Assembly (NCBI RefSeq): GCF_963678975.1
Contig: NC_089276.1
Location: forward strand, 17,241,272-17,305,271
Direction of reading: 5' to 3'
Source: Dysidea avara
Lineage: Eukaryota; Porifera; Demospongiae; Dictyoceratida; Dysideidae
DNA length: 64,000 nt
The notes beneath the pieces are model-generated. The model made no database searches. It was given only the letters and a program-made list of their open reading frames with translations, and was not told the origin of the DNA. Shown here piece after piece: positions 34,936-47,762 of the stretch (the stretch's first letter is position 1; every line of letters begins with the position of its first letter). Made by a program: the position numbers and the translations under genes.

Positions 34936-37923
34936 TGTTCTATACCATATGCGTATTTTGTACCATACGCGTATGGTACATACCATATGCGTATACGCGT
35001 ACGGTACAACCATACGCGTATGGTACGGAAAATCGTACCATCTGAGTATAGCTAACCTGGTATGCGTATAATATCAAGCAGAAGGTTTTTGCACTGCCGT
35101 ACCTATTGACTACGCCTGATGGCACTCTGCTTTCATTTCTGTTCGGGGAAGAGGGAGGGGGGAGGAGCTAGTCTTTCTGTTCAGTGAAGATCGAGATACT
35201 TTAATAGAGCAATCATATATTTTATTATTACTATATAATTGCAAGACCTCGCACAGCGAGTATAAATGCAATATACAAATCAGATATATAGCTACAGCTA
35301 ACTAATTACAATTTTACAGTTCATTTATAAGGTTGGTGATAGATGAAGCTTCAAAAGTCTCTGGTTGCAAGTTGTTCCATATAGCAGTGGAAGGAAAAAA
35401 GCTGAATTTATATGTGTCAATTCTAGTGAATGGCAGGGTAAGTTGATCTGATTATAGCTATTCTATTCTCTAGAGCTAAGATCAATTTAGCTTTACTGCG
35501 ATTAAGATATAATTTACTTTACTGCATGATGCAAACCTATTTAAAATAAAGCATTCCTTAAAATAAAAGAATAATATGATATCTCGCATGACTATATATA
35601 AGTGATGAAACTGACATCTTGATTTAGGACAATATATGATAAAAACAATCATGAATTCATCACACTGTTGGCAGATCCAGTCTTGAATTGTGTTAAGTCC
35701 TGCTGATCTGGTAGGATCTGATGAAATTCTACATTGTCAAAACTAATAAAGGTCAATCATCTGGGTTGGAAGCTTTACGAAAAACATGATAACACCTAGC
35801 TGCATACAGTATAAGTCTGAAAAGTATAAATCAAAGGAAGGGGATTAAATATAATATGTCTTGATTTATACGTAGTCATTGGTGTATATCTAGCTATAAC
35901 AATGTATCTCGTTGTCTGTTTAACATTTCATTTCATCAAAGCATCTGACAGTTCCACAAAATACGTGCAATAGAGCCATCACCCATATAATTATGATGGT
36001 TTATGTATAAGCACCTGTGGATTATTTTCTTGAGGTCTTCTGACTTTTGTACATATTGATTTATTGCCTCGTCCCGCTGTCTACTGCCTTATTTGTCATG
36101 GATTTCCATCTTGCATTTTTATAATAAATGACTTCATTTATCCACAGTGTAATTGATTTGAAAGTACACAAGCTGGTATACTGTATACGTTCTTTAGAAT
36201 AGTTGAGTTAAAATGACCAGATTTGTGAAAAGGTACTTTTCCACACATTTTACATACCAGCAAACAAAATGGTGTAACACTTGATTCCTTACACTGATAA
36301 ACTTGCTCTTAGTATCAAAATGCAGATAGATACTAGTAGCTACTGTACACTCATGGATAATTGCATGCAGGCAATTATAAGGTATATGTTCTAAAACTTA
36401 CGAAACCCCAAATTTCAAAATATGCATGGGTCAAATTTTGTCTGTGAAAAAGGTACCTTTTTGCAAATCCGGTCACAAATTATCTAGTTGTTGCATAGCA
36501 ACTGCACACACTGACAACGTATGGTAAATTTAAATTTTTGTTTTAATTTTTGATTTGTTAGTACACTAGCTTCCACTTAAAAATGGATATTTATGCCTGG
36601 TGGCACTAAAGGTGTGTCACAGTTGAGCAGACAATTTTAATCAGATGAGCTCGAGAAGTACAATGTATAATGATTGCTCAAACAGAGGAAGACCTGGAGA
36701 ATGCTGATACAATAACATTGAGGGAGGTAGCAAAGAGATATAACTGTAGAGAAAGTAATGTTTTTAGTTTGCAAATCTGCATGGCTGTAGCTTATAGCAA
36801 TATTAGACATGCTATACTATAAGACTGATGTGCATAGTAATTAATTGTGCAATAAATTTTTTTAAACTGTAGTTCTGTTCGCTGAATCTTTGCTATTGAA
36901 TGAGGCATGTGCATTGCCTGCTGAGATGAAGTAGGAAAACATAACATGGCAGAGATTTTATGGTGAGTTTATGAGTTCTAATGTATAGTTCAGTAATGAA
37001 TGTATATTAAGTAGCATTGTTTTATTATTGTTAAGTGCGTTGTATAGCTACTCGCTACTTACTGTCATGCTTGTGGATGGGAAGACAATGTGTTTAGCTA
37101 CTCTTATCTGAATGTATACTCTTTAAAGTTAACAACATCCACATTAATTTGTGCTGTAGGTCCAGTGTGATGAATATACTATTTACAGTATGTATAAACA
37201 AGAAAAGTAAGTAAACAAGAAATTGGATCCTCAAAAGAAGAAGAGTGTACATATAGTATATAAAAATGCAAATACAGTGAGGAGCCATGTTGCACAACTG
37301 ATGACACTTACGAAGTTCATTTTTCCAGTTATTAGCTTTGCACAAGCAGTATAATTCAGTTAGAACTTACTAGCTACCTACCATGCATGTTGTAATTGCT
37401 CTCCTTGCTTATTTACCCAATTCTGTTGTAAATTGTCAGTTATCCACACTTATAATTGAGTATATTATATAAGACCATCTGCATGCTTCTGATAGCTAAT
37501 GTATAAAGTAGTATACATGCACAGTACCATTTATGTAAAGTTCTGCAGACAGAGTGAGATCATGTACATAAGATTTAGGTACATTAGTATAGGACTATAG
37601 TGGGTATTGCATGGGCATGGCTATTTAAGCTAGGATAAAATGCATGTGTGTGCTGATGAATAAATTTATAGTTACAGCTCAGTAGTAAGCAGATTATTGT
37701 GTTGTGTTCTAAGTTTGCTCAGCTAGAAATACTTGTAAAGACAGCCCATTGTAGCTAGGTGATGGCAAGGCTAGAAGATACTGAGAAAAGGCATAATACG
37801 CATATGGTACGTACCATACGCGTATGTCTATACCGTACGCGTATGGTACGGAAAATCGTACCGTACGCGTTACCATACGCGTATATACGCGTACGGTACA
37901 AAATACGCATATGGTATAGAACA
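34936..37923. mobile_element. TTAA-flanked element with CATACGCGTATG palindromes
   Basis: A 2988-bp element between TTAA (34,932-34,935) and TTAA (37,924-37,927). Inverted ends TGTTCTATACCATATGCG, extending about 120 bp and packed with short palindromes such as ACCATACGCGTATGGT. TTAA duplications are typical of piggyBac-like elements, but the TIR start is not the usual CCY, so the superfamily is open. The inside is AT-rich with no recognisable transposase. Confidence 0.82.
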
Positions 37924-38077
37924 TTAATATTATAAAATAATGGTATAATGGTAATACCCTCCCGCCCGCATCATAATAATTAGAAAGGCTGGATGAGAAA
38001 CTAATAATCACCGAATAGTGGCCTAACTCAGCAGATATTTAGTGGTCATACGCTTGCAAACAAACTTCACAAACAAG

Positions 38078-38380
38078 TATAAGAAAAAACTTGGAGTTTT
38101 AACTTAGATTAGGGACAGTGTATAATGCTGCAATATAAAGTACTGAAACAAGCTGGATCAGAGTAGTGCATAATCTCCAAATACTGTAAAACAATAAGAA
38201 GTGACTAGAATATCACTACTGTGCTAAACTCAATGCACAGTAGGGATATTCACTTCTTATTGTTTTACAGTATTTGGACATTACGTACTACTCAGATCCA
38301 GCTTGTTTCAGTACTTTTTATTGCAGCTTTATACACTGTACCTAATTTAAAACTCCAAGTTTTTTCTTATACTTGTAGGG
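38078..38380. mobile_element. Foldback MITE, copy 2
   Basis: Inverted ends ACAAGTATAAGAAAAAACTT. Inner words match the copy at 2549-2861 (AAGTACTGAAACAAGCTGGA, CTTCTTATTGTTTTAC). Confidence 0.7.
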
Positions 38381-38592
38381 AAAATAAATTACAGGCGCTT
38401 ACGAAAACGGTTGTAACTTACCAATGGATTGAGGTATGGAGCTAACGTTTTCATCATTATGTTTGCCATGAGCAGGGGAATCAATTACTGGGTAAGTTTT
38501 CCTTTACTCACCCTTCTTCACTGCATATAAAGGTGAAATTTGTGAAGAAAAATTGATCGCATACAATCGCTTTGACATGACGTAAACAAGCA

Positions 38593-41500
38593 TAGGGTCC
38601 GCAATCCGAAAAATCAACTTTCACAAATCAACCCCCCTACCATTGTGGGATGTTCATTGTAGTATCCCATTGCTAGATCCACCATGAAACCGGAGGCACG
38701 ATTGTTGTCTTCACAGATATATCGATTTTAGTATTTCGTGAGATACAAAAATTATTATTTTTAATTTCGTGCTCTACACAAAGAACAGGATAGAACTTGC
38801 TGCTTAGCTAGGTATTATCTAGAGTTAATGTAGTTAAAAAGTACGCACAGTAATAAGCAAATGATTCACTGGGTTACCGGCACAGGGTTGCTTTCTCTTA
38901 AAAGCAGAAAACAAAACACGAATTTTCAAATTCAAACTGCCCTACCAGCCAAGATAAGAAAAGCCAACTCTTCCTCATAGTGATGTGATAAGGTTGGATG
39001 CATAGTCTGTCTATGCTGTTAGTCTGGAAAGGATCTGAGACTTCTCACCATCTGGGTGAAGAACGTCAAAATTTTCGTGCGTCATTTCAAGGGATTCTCT
39101 CAATGGTACCAAAGTGCTTTCCAGTACTTCTGATGCCACACTGGTCACTTAATTTTGTTCAGAATGATGATAAAAGATGGTTCAAAACTTTTGGTAGTAG
39201 TAGTAGTTGGTATTTCTATGATTTCATATGATGTGGTATACCAGCAGCTGGTGGGGACTATTCTACGGAACGGAACGGAACGGAATGATGGACTAAACTA
39301 CGGAACGGAACGCTTTCTCAAATTGAAGCTTGCAACTTACCATTACTGAAACTGCCCTTACGAGTTATCAGTGGCACCTCCAGTGGGTGATTAAACATAA
39401 GATAAAAAGAATTAAAGGATCGATTGTGGGTTCTTGTTGGTTGTCATTAGTAACGAAGTATTAATTGTGGGATGAGCTGTATCAGTGATGTTCATCCTTG
39501 GTTCATCTACGGATATACCAAGAAGGGCACTTTATGTCAGCTGGTTTGCTCATTTTGGCTTTAGAAAACAGTCTGGGCCAGCTTTTCAAGTCATATGTCA
39601 GTGTACAAATAAAGCAAGCAGGAAGACACCGGTAACAGGAAAGAGCCAGCTGAATTAAAACTTGAAGAATTTTGTGCAGTGTGAGAGGAGCAAATATTTT
39701 GGCAAAGGGGCTATATTCTGCAAACATCATTGAATTGTATGCATGGAGTTATTAACAGCCGGTGCAGTGGACTAATGCTGTATTCAATAGTGAACTGATT
39801 TTTTTCTGTTGCACAAATTCAAGGATGTGTCTGACTGCTAACCTTGAATCAAGCCAAATGCCAAAACTCCAAGATCAACCAAATCTCAATTATAAGCCTA
39901 GCTATGCATGTGAAACCATGCCCATAGCCACCAGGCAAATGTGATTTGGACCAAGATGTGTGTGTAATTTCAATGTATCTAGTCAGACCGGAAATGGAAC
40001 ACTCACATTAATTACATACCACCTAAGAATCCTAGGATTTCTTAAGTGTAACATTTCACATGCTTCACTTCAAACAAAACAGGTTAAATTTGTTCATCTA
40101 TTTTCAAGGGATTCCCAGTCCAGCTGCATGGTCCATGAAATTACAGTGGGATCTTACAGTGTGGGCTGCTCTGTGTTAGATCTACTCTAGAGTTGAAATT
40201 TCAAGGTAGACTGCCAATGTACCGACACTGTTGTAGTATATTTAAGTGGAGGACAAATGAATACAGTAATGCTAGATTATTTAAGTATACAAATTTTTCA
40301 TAATGAAATTGATATCCCATTTTGATTTGTACCTCCACTTTGCAACATATTCAAGAACAAGAAGTTACCACCCTTATAATCTCCAACCGCTGTCATTAAA
40401 TAACCAAGATCTCACCAGTCCTTGTTTTTTCCATCTACAATTTTGCTTTGGAACAATAAATTTAAAGGCTCTAATTCATATTTAGTATTTAAATCTGTAA
40501 TTCACCTTGCGGTTTTACTAATTTTATTCTTCATTTCCTTTGAAGTTGTACAGTATAGGTAAACAAAGATAAATTTTCTCTCCCATCTTATTCTAGGACT
40601 GAGAAAAATTTAATTATTTGTTTACAGGCTCAAAATTGAGAAAATATAAAGCAAGTGAATTAATATTATACAGTCAGTTTGCTTTTGGATATTTAATGTC
40701 TCCAACTGTAACAAAAATTCAATGAATCCATGCATGCATCTCATCGCTGGTTGTCTGAACATTCTGCAAGTGATACCTCACTCAATCAACCATATATTCT
40801 GTTTATTAGACTGAATAAAGTCATGATCACCTAGACTTTTCCTGTCACCAGTAACTTTCTACTTAATTTCTCTGTGGATATTATGCTCTGAAACTGAAGA
40901 AATTGAGTGGTCTTCTAAACTATTTATCTTGTCAAGATCACCAGAAGCAACTGACATCCAATCAGCTACTGTATTGTAGTAACAAAACTTGCCTTGGTCA
41001 TGCAATAAATGAATTGAAGAGACCTGCTTGATATATCAGGTAGTAGAACAATGCACTGCATGAAACAGCTATTAATATTTTATTATTATCCTATTCCATT
41101 TCCTGGAAGTTCCACTGATGAATGCAACTTCAGCAATGATAGCGGCTAGACAATGTTTATTATTAGTAACTGTAACATACACAATGTAGCATACATACTT
41201 TAACTTATTGATTGTAACGTGTTCTGTGATTTACATCCTAGGCAAACCAGCTGTGCTGCCTGCCTAGTAATTAATAATAATAATAATAAAAAAAAAAAAA
41301 AAAACAAGCTGTAAGTTTTGATTCAGAAAGCATTCCATTCTGTAAAATAGACCCCATCCTGGATTCAACTCACTACTCAGGCTAAGATAACTGACATTAT
41401 GTAGTCCACTATTCTGTTAATGAATCATTGATGTTCACACAATATAGCCTCCTTGAGGTATCTGAATGTTTGCTTTTCACACACTGCACAAATTCCTTTA

Positions 41501-43538
41501 GATTCTGTTTAGCCTGACAGAGTTGATTCAGCTTGTCACCATACTTGTTTCCTTTGTAGTGTAGCTACATACTATGCCTATTAGAAAAGCTGAGCCCCAG
41601 ATTGTACATTCTAAAGTCAAAGTAAGCAAAAACAACTCCATATTAGCAAAAAAAGTCATGCATTAAGTTCCCTACTTGATACATCCGAAGATAAACAGCA
41701 AGAACCCACAATCGATCCTTAAGTTCGTTTTATCTTTCTTGGGGTACGTTTGTTTACCAGCTGGAAGTGCCACCGATAACTTGTACAGCAATGGTAAGCT
41801 GCAAGCTTCAATTTGAGAAAGCATTCCATTCCGTTCCGTTCCGTTCCGTTCCGTTCCGTAGAATAGACCCCACCCACCAGGAGCTCCATCCAGCTCGAAT
41901 CAAAAATGAAAGATTTTGTGCATTTTCCGGTTTGTTTTGGGATGTTTTGAAGCATAATGGTGATGTAGGGTGATCTAGTGAAGATTCAAAGCTGCTGTGG
42001 AGCGTGAGAGGTGAAGTCAAATTTGGACGATTTTGCTGCCTCCCTTGATGCATAGCTTAGAGCGAGGAGTGGAAGCTGTGGATGAAACAATGATTGACAA
42101 CCGCTCATATCAAAACATATGTATGGGATTTGTCAAATCAAGCATTTTCAGGTGGTCAACATTAAAAGTTTTCAAACACTGGGTTAAAACCTTTAAAATT
42201 TAAGAATTATACATTAAATAAATCTAATATCTGTTTAATATCCTTTTTGAAACCTCAACTTGGTAAAACAGGCTGATCATAAAATCTCATCATTCCTTGT
42301 CATTTGTTGTCCAATACAAAATACATGTATTTTACACTACACGCAAAAACATTAATTTACAACCTTTAACTCACACAATTTCTACAGCACACCATACAAT
42401 AAAAGAAAGCCCTTGAATTTCTCTATCCAATTCCGACCGTACAAATGGGAAAATGTCGCCATAGCGACAGTTATTTACTGCTGATGATGACATAATACGC
42501 GCTCCATACATTAACCTATTGGAAAATTTAATTATCCCGCCAGGAAAATCCCAATTTACAAGTTGTTATCCTCAACCAAATTCGCTAAATTTGGTATCAT
42601 TCTACGCAGCGAAGGATGCTTAATAAGACTCCGACCGTACAAATTGTTAAACAGGTTAGTTTATAGAAATATGTTTAAAAACACGTGTTTTTACGGCATT
42701 CTGAACACGTAAATTTCGCGGTACAAGGCTCCTTTCTAGCTTCCCCTTCGTTACTACACAAAGAATTTATACATGAATCGAATCGCCTTTCATCAAGGAA
42801 TCTGATAAACCAAACTTCGTGTCTGTCAACCAAAGTACGCGGAAGTTATGGCGCCTTGTTTAGAGGACGGTGTTATTTTATATCAAACGGGCGTAACCCA
42901 TTCGGAAATCCGGAATATCTTACACAAGTTTTGATATGTATTGCCAAACGTTCAGGGACATCTTTTGCCATAGTTTTAGTCTATAATTGATGATTGTTGT
43001 GGCTGCAGAAGCGCTGGAAATGGCTAGAAAGCGCGACACAATTCTTTGATGTTGCAGAAAATTTTGACGCTCGTCACCCAGATGGTGAGAAGTCTCAGAT
43101 CTTTTCCAAACTAACAGCATAGACAGACTATGCACCCAACCGTATCGAAACACTATGAGGAATAGTTGGCTTCTCTTGCCCTGGGTGGTAGGGCAGTTTG
43201 AATTCGAAACTTTGTATTTCTTTGGCTGTTTTTTCAAAGAAAGCAACCCTGTGCCGGCACCCAGCAAATCATTTACTTATTTCTGTGCGTGCTTTTCAAC
43301 TACAACAACTCTGGATACAATTTGGCTAAGTAGCAAGTTTCATCCGGTCCTTTGTGTGGAGCACGAAATTTTAAAAATAAATCTTGCATCTTGTGAGATA
43401 CTGAAAATGATATTTCTGTGAAGACAACAATCGTGCCTCCGGTTTCATGGTGGATCAAGCAATGGGATACTACAATGAACATCCCACAATGGTAGGGGGA
43501 TTGATTTGTAGAAGTTGATTTTTCGGATTGCGGACCCT
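38593..43538. mobile_element. 4.9-kb element with long inverted arms (hAT-like duplication)
   Basis: Flanked by the 8-bp duplication AACAAGCA (38,585-38,592 and 43,539-43,546), with ends TAGGGTCCGCAATCCG and its complement CGGATTGCGGACCCT. The left arm 38,593-39,440 matches the right arm in two blocks, 42,990-43,538 and 41,700-41,880; 41,880-42,990 is extra on the right. Arms include (CGGAA)n near 39,270 and (CCGTT)n near 41,830. The interior 39,440-41,700 has only short frames and no recognisable transposase. Superfamily is inferred from duplication length. Confidence 0.8.
41268..41304. repeat. (TAA)n and poly(A) run
   Basis: TAATAATAATAATAATAA followed by about 19 A within the 4.9-kb element. 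Confidence 0.9.
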
Positions 43539-43877
43539 AACAAGCACTAATAACTTACATATCATTGGGTCTACTGCAACGAAACAAAGATTTTCCAACT
43601 CCTCTTGAGCAGGCGAATAAGATGATAGGGTAAACCACCAATGTCCAACCACCATCGGTTCGGACGTGATTTTTCTTTAAACCTGCATAAACTCTTGCAT
43701 GCAAAATTTCAGACCTGCAGCTTTCTTCGTCTGGCTGCAGGAGCTGCAAAATGACCTGTCCAAATGTTCTCAATTCTCGGACAAAAATATCTATTATCGG
43801 TCGAGTGGCACTGCTCTTAATGCTTGAAGCTGATCACGTCTTTCTGTGCTTGATATGAAAGAGTAACTCTTATACTC

Positions 43878-44035
43878 TGTCACGGAAAAATCGGTCCGGG
43901 TAAAATTGGTCCGGCCGGACCAGTTTTGGAAGCTATAAGTGGTCAGGCCGGACCAAATTTAGTCTACCAAAATTGGTCCGGCTGGACCGATTTTGGTATC
44001 CAAAATTAGTCCGGCCTGACCAATTCTGGTCCGGC
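43878..44035. repeat. Ginger1-like left terminal inverted repeat
   Basis: TGTCACGGAAAAATCGGTCC start, then five variants of the self-complementary word GGTCCGGCCGGACC separated by AATTTTGG-type spacers. Pairs with 53,240-53,385. The subterminal palindromes are candidate transposase-binding sites. Confidence 0.88.
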
Positions 44036-45625
44036 CACGGGCTTGCTCAGTATATATAGGTGAGACTATACGCGCAATCGCGGACCGGCTTACATCATAG
44101 ACCTGGCCGCTTAGTGCGCGTGCCAGAGACGGCGGAGAAGGATAACTTGCAATGGTGTAGCTACCATGTAGGCAGGTGAGGCAAGTGCCTCACCAAAATT
44201 TTGGTAGTTGCATGACTGAGAAACAGCTCATTGAACACTTATATTAGCAATTAAATAATAGTATTGAAGCATTAGCATTTAACTTGTGATTTATAATTCA
44301 ACTTACCTCCTGTATGATTAGTAAGAGTCTATTCTAAAAGGGCTTCTGAGGATTAGAACAGAAATGGTCAAGTTAGATTGAGATCGACATACTCTAATAG
44401 AGCAGTCACCCTAATAAAGCAGTCACCCTTATAGAGTAGTTATACCCTATTAGAGCAGTCCCCCTAATAGTCATCCTATCCAGGGCGGTCGACGGGGGGG
44501 TGGGGAGGGGGGAACTGGGGCAAAATGCCCTGGGTCCCAGGCTCCAGGGGACCCCACTGTTCTACCATAGAAAGATCGAAATACTCTAATAGAACAGTCA
44601 GGCAAATTTTCAGTTGTAGTATAATTACTCTAGCAAGCTGTTAAAATTGTCTCAGATTCAATTTCAGAGATGTATTTTTCAAAAAAATTCTCAGTAGGGA
44701 ATAGAGTAACCACCAGTCCAATAAAATTATCAACAAAATGCTACTGAAAAATGCTACTGAAAACACTCTCAAATTCAATTTCAGAGGGTCTAATTTTCAA
44801 AACTCTCCTGTGGGAGCATGCCCCCAGACCCCTCTACATTAAAATTGGTATACTTCGCATGCAAAGCACACTAAGGTGTAATTACTGGTATAATAGGGCC
44901 CCATATTCTTTTTTTTGGCCCTGGCCTCTTGAATTCTTTCAGCAGCCCTGATCCTATCACAACAGTTGTAGCTTTGCTACACTGCTGAAATCACCCTCCA
45001 TGTAGTCTAACTTCAGATGACCTAACTTATGTCCACAGATCAGAGCCCCCTAGCTATTCTATAATAATATACATGTTAAAGTGTGTGGAGTGTACTCTAG
45101 TGCATGCATCATTTTAAGGCTACCATAAAGCAATGCCAAGTCTGCCTCAAATTTCTGGCTATGCCCTTTACTTGATGATGTTAATGTTTCAGATCACATG
45201 ATTATTAAGCTTCAGATCCATGATCATTAAGCTGTTTATGGAGCCTGCTAGCTAGCTACATATTCAGCCATGGATTATAGTTACATCGCACACTAGTTTT
45301 TCACTCACCATTGTAGCTATATAGCTATGCATACCAATTTTTAAAGTTGTGCCACATGCATAGCTATGTTGCTATTGTTTAGATGTTTTACTATTACAAA
45401 CTATATAGTTCTGTATGCATGTTCTTGCATAATTGTGACTTGAGCTATCACTTCAGCGGTGTTTTTTGGGGGAGGGGTGCATGCATGCATGGATTACTTT
45501 TATACCATCAATAGCATGTGTAAAATCAATGAACAGTTTGACTGTGATAAAGTTTTAAGATCATATGCAGCAGACAATAATAATAGTACAGCTGTAACCC
45601 TCAGGTACACAAAACAAACCACGTC
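44036..45625. other. 3' non-coding part of the Ginger1-like element
   Basis: No exon. 44,385-44,470 is a short tandem array of the 18-bp motif (CTCTAATAGAGCAGTCAC variants). 44,490-44,520 is G-rich. The rest is AT-rich without recognisable content. Confidence 0.5.
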
Positions 45626-45893
45626 TTACACATCTATAAAATGACTAGTTTTATTTATGCTAGAGAAGCATTCTAAGCAATGGAATGCTTTGCTCTTAAT
45701 ATCATCTAGTTTAACACCAGCACACTTTGTGTGGCTCCAGGATTTGCATTTATCACATTTTACCTGTGGTGGATAGCTATATATAACATAGAGTGTGCAT
45801 GGCCAAAGAACTCACTCACCCAATCATTATAATCTGGATGGCTTACACTGGTATCACCTGCTCCACACATCATACATCTTTCACGCATATCTG
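45626..45893 (-). CDS. PHD-finger exons of the Ginger1-like gene
   Basis: Exons 45,820-45,893 and 45,626-45,763 join in phase 0: DMRERCMMCGAGDTSVSH, then VKCDKCKSWSHTKCAG and FHCLECFSS, ending SHFIDV and TAA. C-x2-C, C-x2-C, W-x-H-x2-C, C-x2-C is the C4HC3 PHD pattern, with the usual Trp before His. It is at the very C-terminus. Confidence 0.87.
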
Positions 45894-46012
45894 CTACAGA
45901 ATGGAATTATAGTATACAAACTATATAGATGCATGTAGTTGTATTTACTTGAATATGACAGCAAAGTGATTCCAATATTCTCACGGGCTTTGTCAACATT
46001 TAAACATCTTAA

Positions 46013-46753
46013 GGTTACGGGATACTGTAAACCCCACATGTACACTATTGATCATTTTTCATGATTAGGGGTTTGATTTTTCTTAATGCATTGTTATCAA
46101 ATATTTATGCATTCTTAACTTCTCATAAATCGACATGGAATTCAAATGTTGTTATGGAAACATGAGTTGTCCCCATGCCAAACAGTGAAAACTGTGAACC
46201 AAAAATCAGACCAATGAAGAACCATGAGAACTTACTAACAATTCTAAGGTTTGAAGAACATCACTTGTGAGGGACTGACAAGAGGATTTGTGAATAATGT
46301 GTATAGTTGCTGAAATATGACTACAATATGGCCTAAAGCAAGACACTGTGGTCACAAAATTAATTTTTAAATTGATATCACAAGCACTAGAAACATTATT
46401 TCTAACAAATGGCTCCATCAGGACCTAGACAAGAAGCCAGACTAGTAGTCTGTTTATACAAAATGTTAACAACTAGTTTGACAGTCCTGATTTTTGGTTC
46501 AGGAAAATATCGCCATTAGTCAGCAAAACTACGCATGCGCTTACAGGTGCGCCAGTTGCTAAGTGTGTTGTATCTATGTTATCTTGTACTGTTACGTGTG
46601 TTTTCTTGTACCTTGTAACTGTCCAGTCAGCACACTATTATTCTCCCAACAATTTAAGCCTGTTACCAGCTGATACAAAACACAACAACACCAAGCCCGC
46701 CTTAATTACGTAATAAAATTTTTTGTTTGACAGTCGCTCACTATCCCGTAACC
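46013..46753. mobile_element. TTAA-flanked MITE at a Ginger1 exon edge
   Basis: Flanked by TTAA (46,009-46,012 and 46,754-46,757), ends GGTTACGGGATACTG and GGTTACGGGATAGTG. About 740 bp without coding capacity. If it is removed, a perfect acceptor (AACGCAG at 46,758-46,764) is followed in phase 0 by LRCLNVDKARENIG, joining the Ulp1 Cys exon to the PHD exons. The insertion therefore separates an acceptor from its exon. Confidence 0.88.
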
Positions 46754-46848
46754 TTAACTGCGTTTTATTGATTTTCCCTGAATTTAGCTGTTCAGCCATC
46801 TAAACATGTACAGTACAAGGCGGAAATGACACTAGCTTTAATGTATAC

Positions 46849-47596
46849 CTTTAAGCAGTAAACTCCGCAGCTACAACCATCATATTGAACACGTTTTTCC
46901 AATCTAAATTTCTCTATGTTGATCTTATCTGTCCCCAAGAAGTTGTTTCTTGTCTTGAAATATTTCCTATGTATAGTATAAAAAACTGTCGTTCATTATA
47001 ATGGAAAACTAACTTCAATGCACCAAAAGTCCCACGAGCAGAATGGCTTGATCTAGATGGGTTCAGATGGTAAAAGATTTTTGCTTCCAGATCTATTGCC
47101 TACATGATTTATGACAAATGCACATATGTATATAGCTGCATGCACTACAAATTATGAACTTACAACGAATATCCAATGATTGGTGCCTTGGTTGTAGGTT
47201 GTACAAACCTGCAAGCATCTTCTTTGTAGTTAATACCTCCTACATGTGACATAATGTATATAGTTGTAGTGGACTTTTGTATGAGTTACAATATACCTTT
47301 GACAATAAATGTGAAGAAATGTTGACAGCAGCACGGTTAATTATAGCTGTCAATGAAAATGTTCCAATGATATAACAATTCCCGTGTATGTTTACTATCA
47401 GTCGAAGGTATCCATTGACAATCTTTTAGTTGGACATGTCAAATAATCAACATGACTCTATATTATACCTAACCTCATCATTGATATAAGTTCTAGGCTT
47501 CAATGTATGGAAACTTCCATGGTGTATGGTAAAACTACCAATTCTTGCCTTCACTACATGACATGACTGCCCTTTTAAAATGCTTTCCAATTGTTT
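46849..47596 (-). CDS. Ulp1-type cysteine protease exons of the Ginger1-like gene
   Basis: Exons 47,474-47,596, 47,297-47,422, 47,164-47,208, 47,014-47,099 and 46,849-46,966 have matching phases. They encode KPRTYINDE and IVNGYLRLIVNIHG (the substrate-groove start of C48 peptidases), TNHWIFV with the catalytic His, AIDLEAKIFYHLNP with the likely Asp, and QYDGCSCGVY with the oxyanion Gln and catalytic Cys. All triad positions look intact. The domain follows the integrase in the same gene. Confidence 0.87.
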
Positions 47597-47762
47597 CTGT
47601 TATTAAAGCAAGCACATACAACAATATGCAATATATACAAGAGCATTATAATAAACTTGTATGCATATACATAAGCTAGAAACTACGTATTAGACATGAA
47701 ATTTAATGTTAAAGTATACATAACTTTTTAGTTGTTGTTGGAAATGTAACACCAATAGATAC

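Larger units (their letters stand above)
33604..38035. mobile_element. Outer element with short inverted ends
   Basis: GGTGATTATTAGTTTCTCAT at about 33,622 has an inverted partner at about 37,990-38,015, extending outward to AGTAAGGCCCCTATT and its complement. It now contains a LINE end and the TTAA element. The target duplication was not found, so the limits are approximate. Confidence 0.5.

Noticed and set aside
39503-40190. Several 60-76 codon frames in the middle of the 4.9-kb inverted-arm element as a transposase
   Set aside because: No catalytic triad, zinc finger or dimerisation signature of hAT or other transposases is visible.
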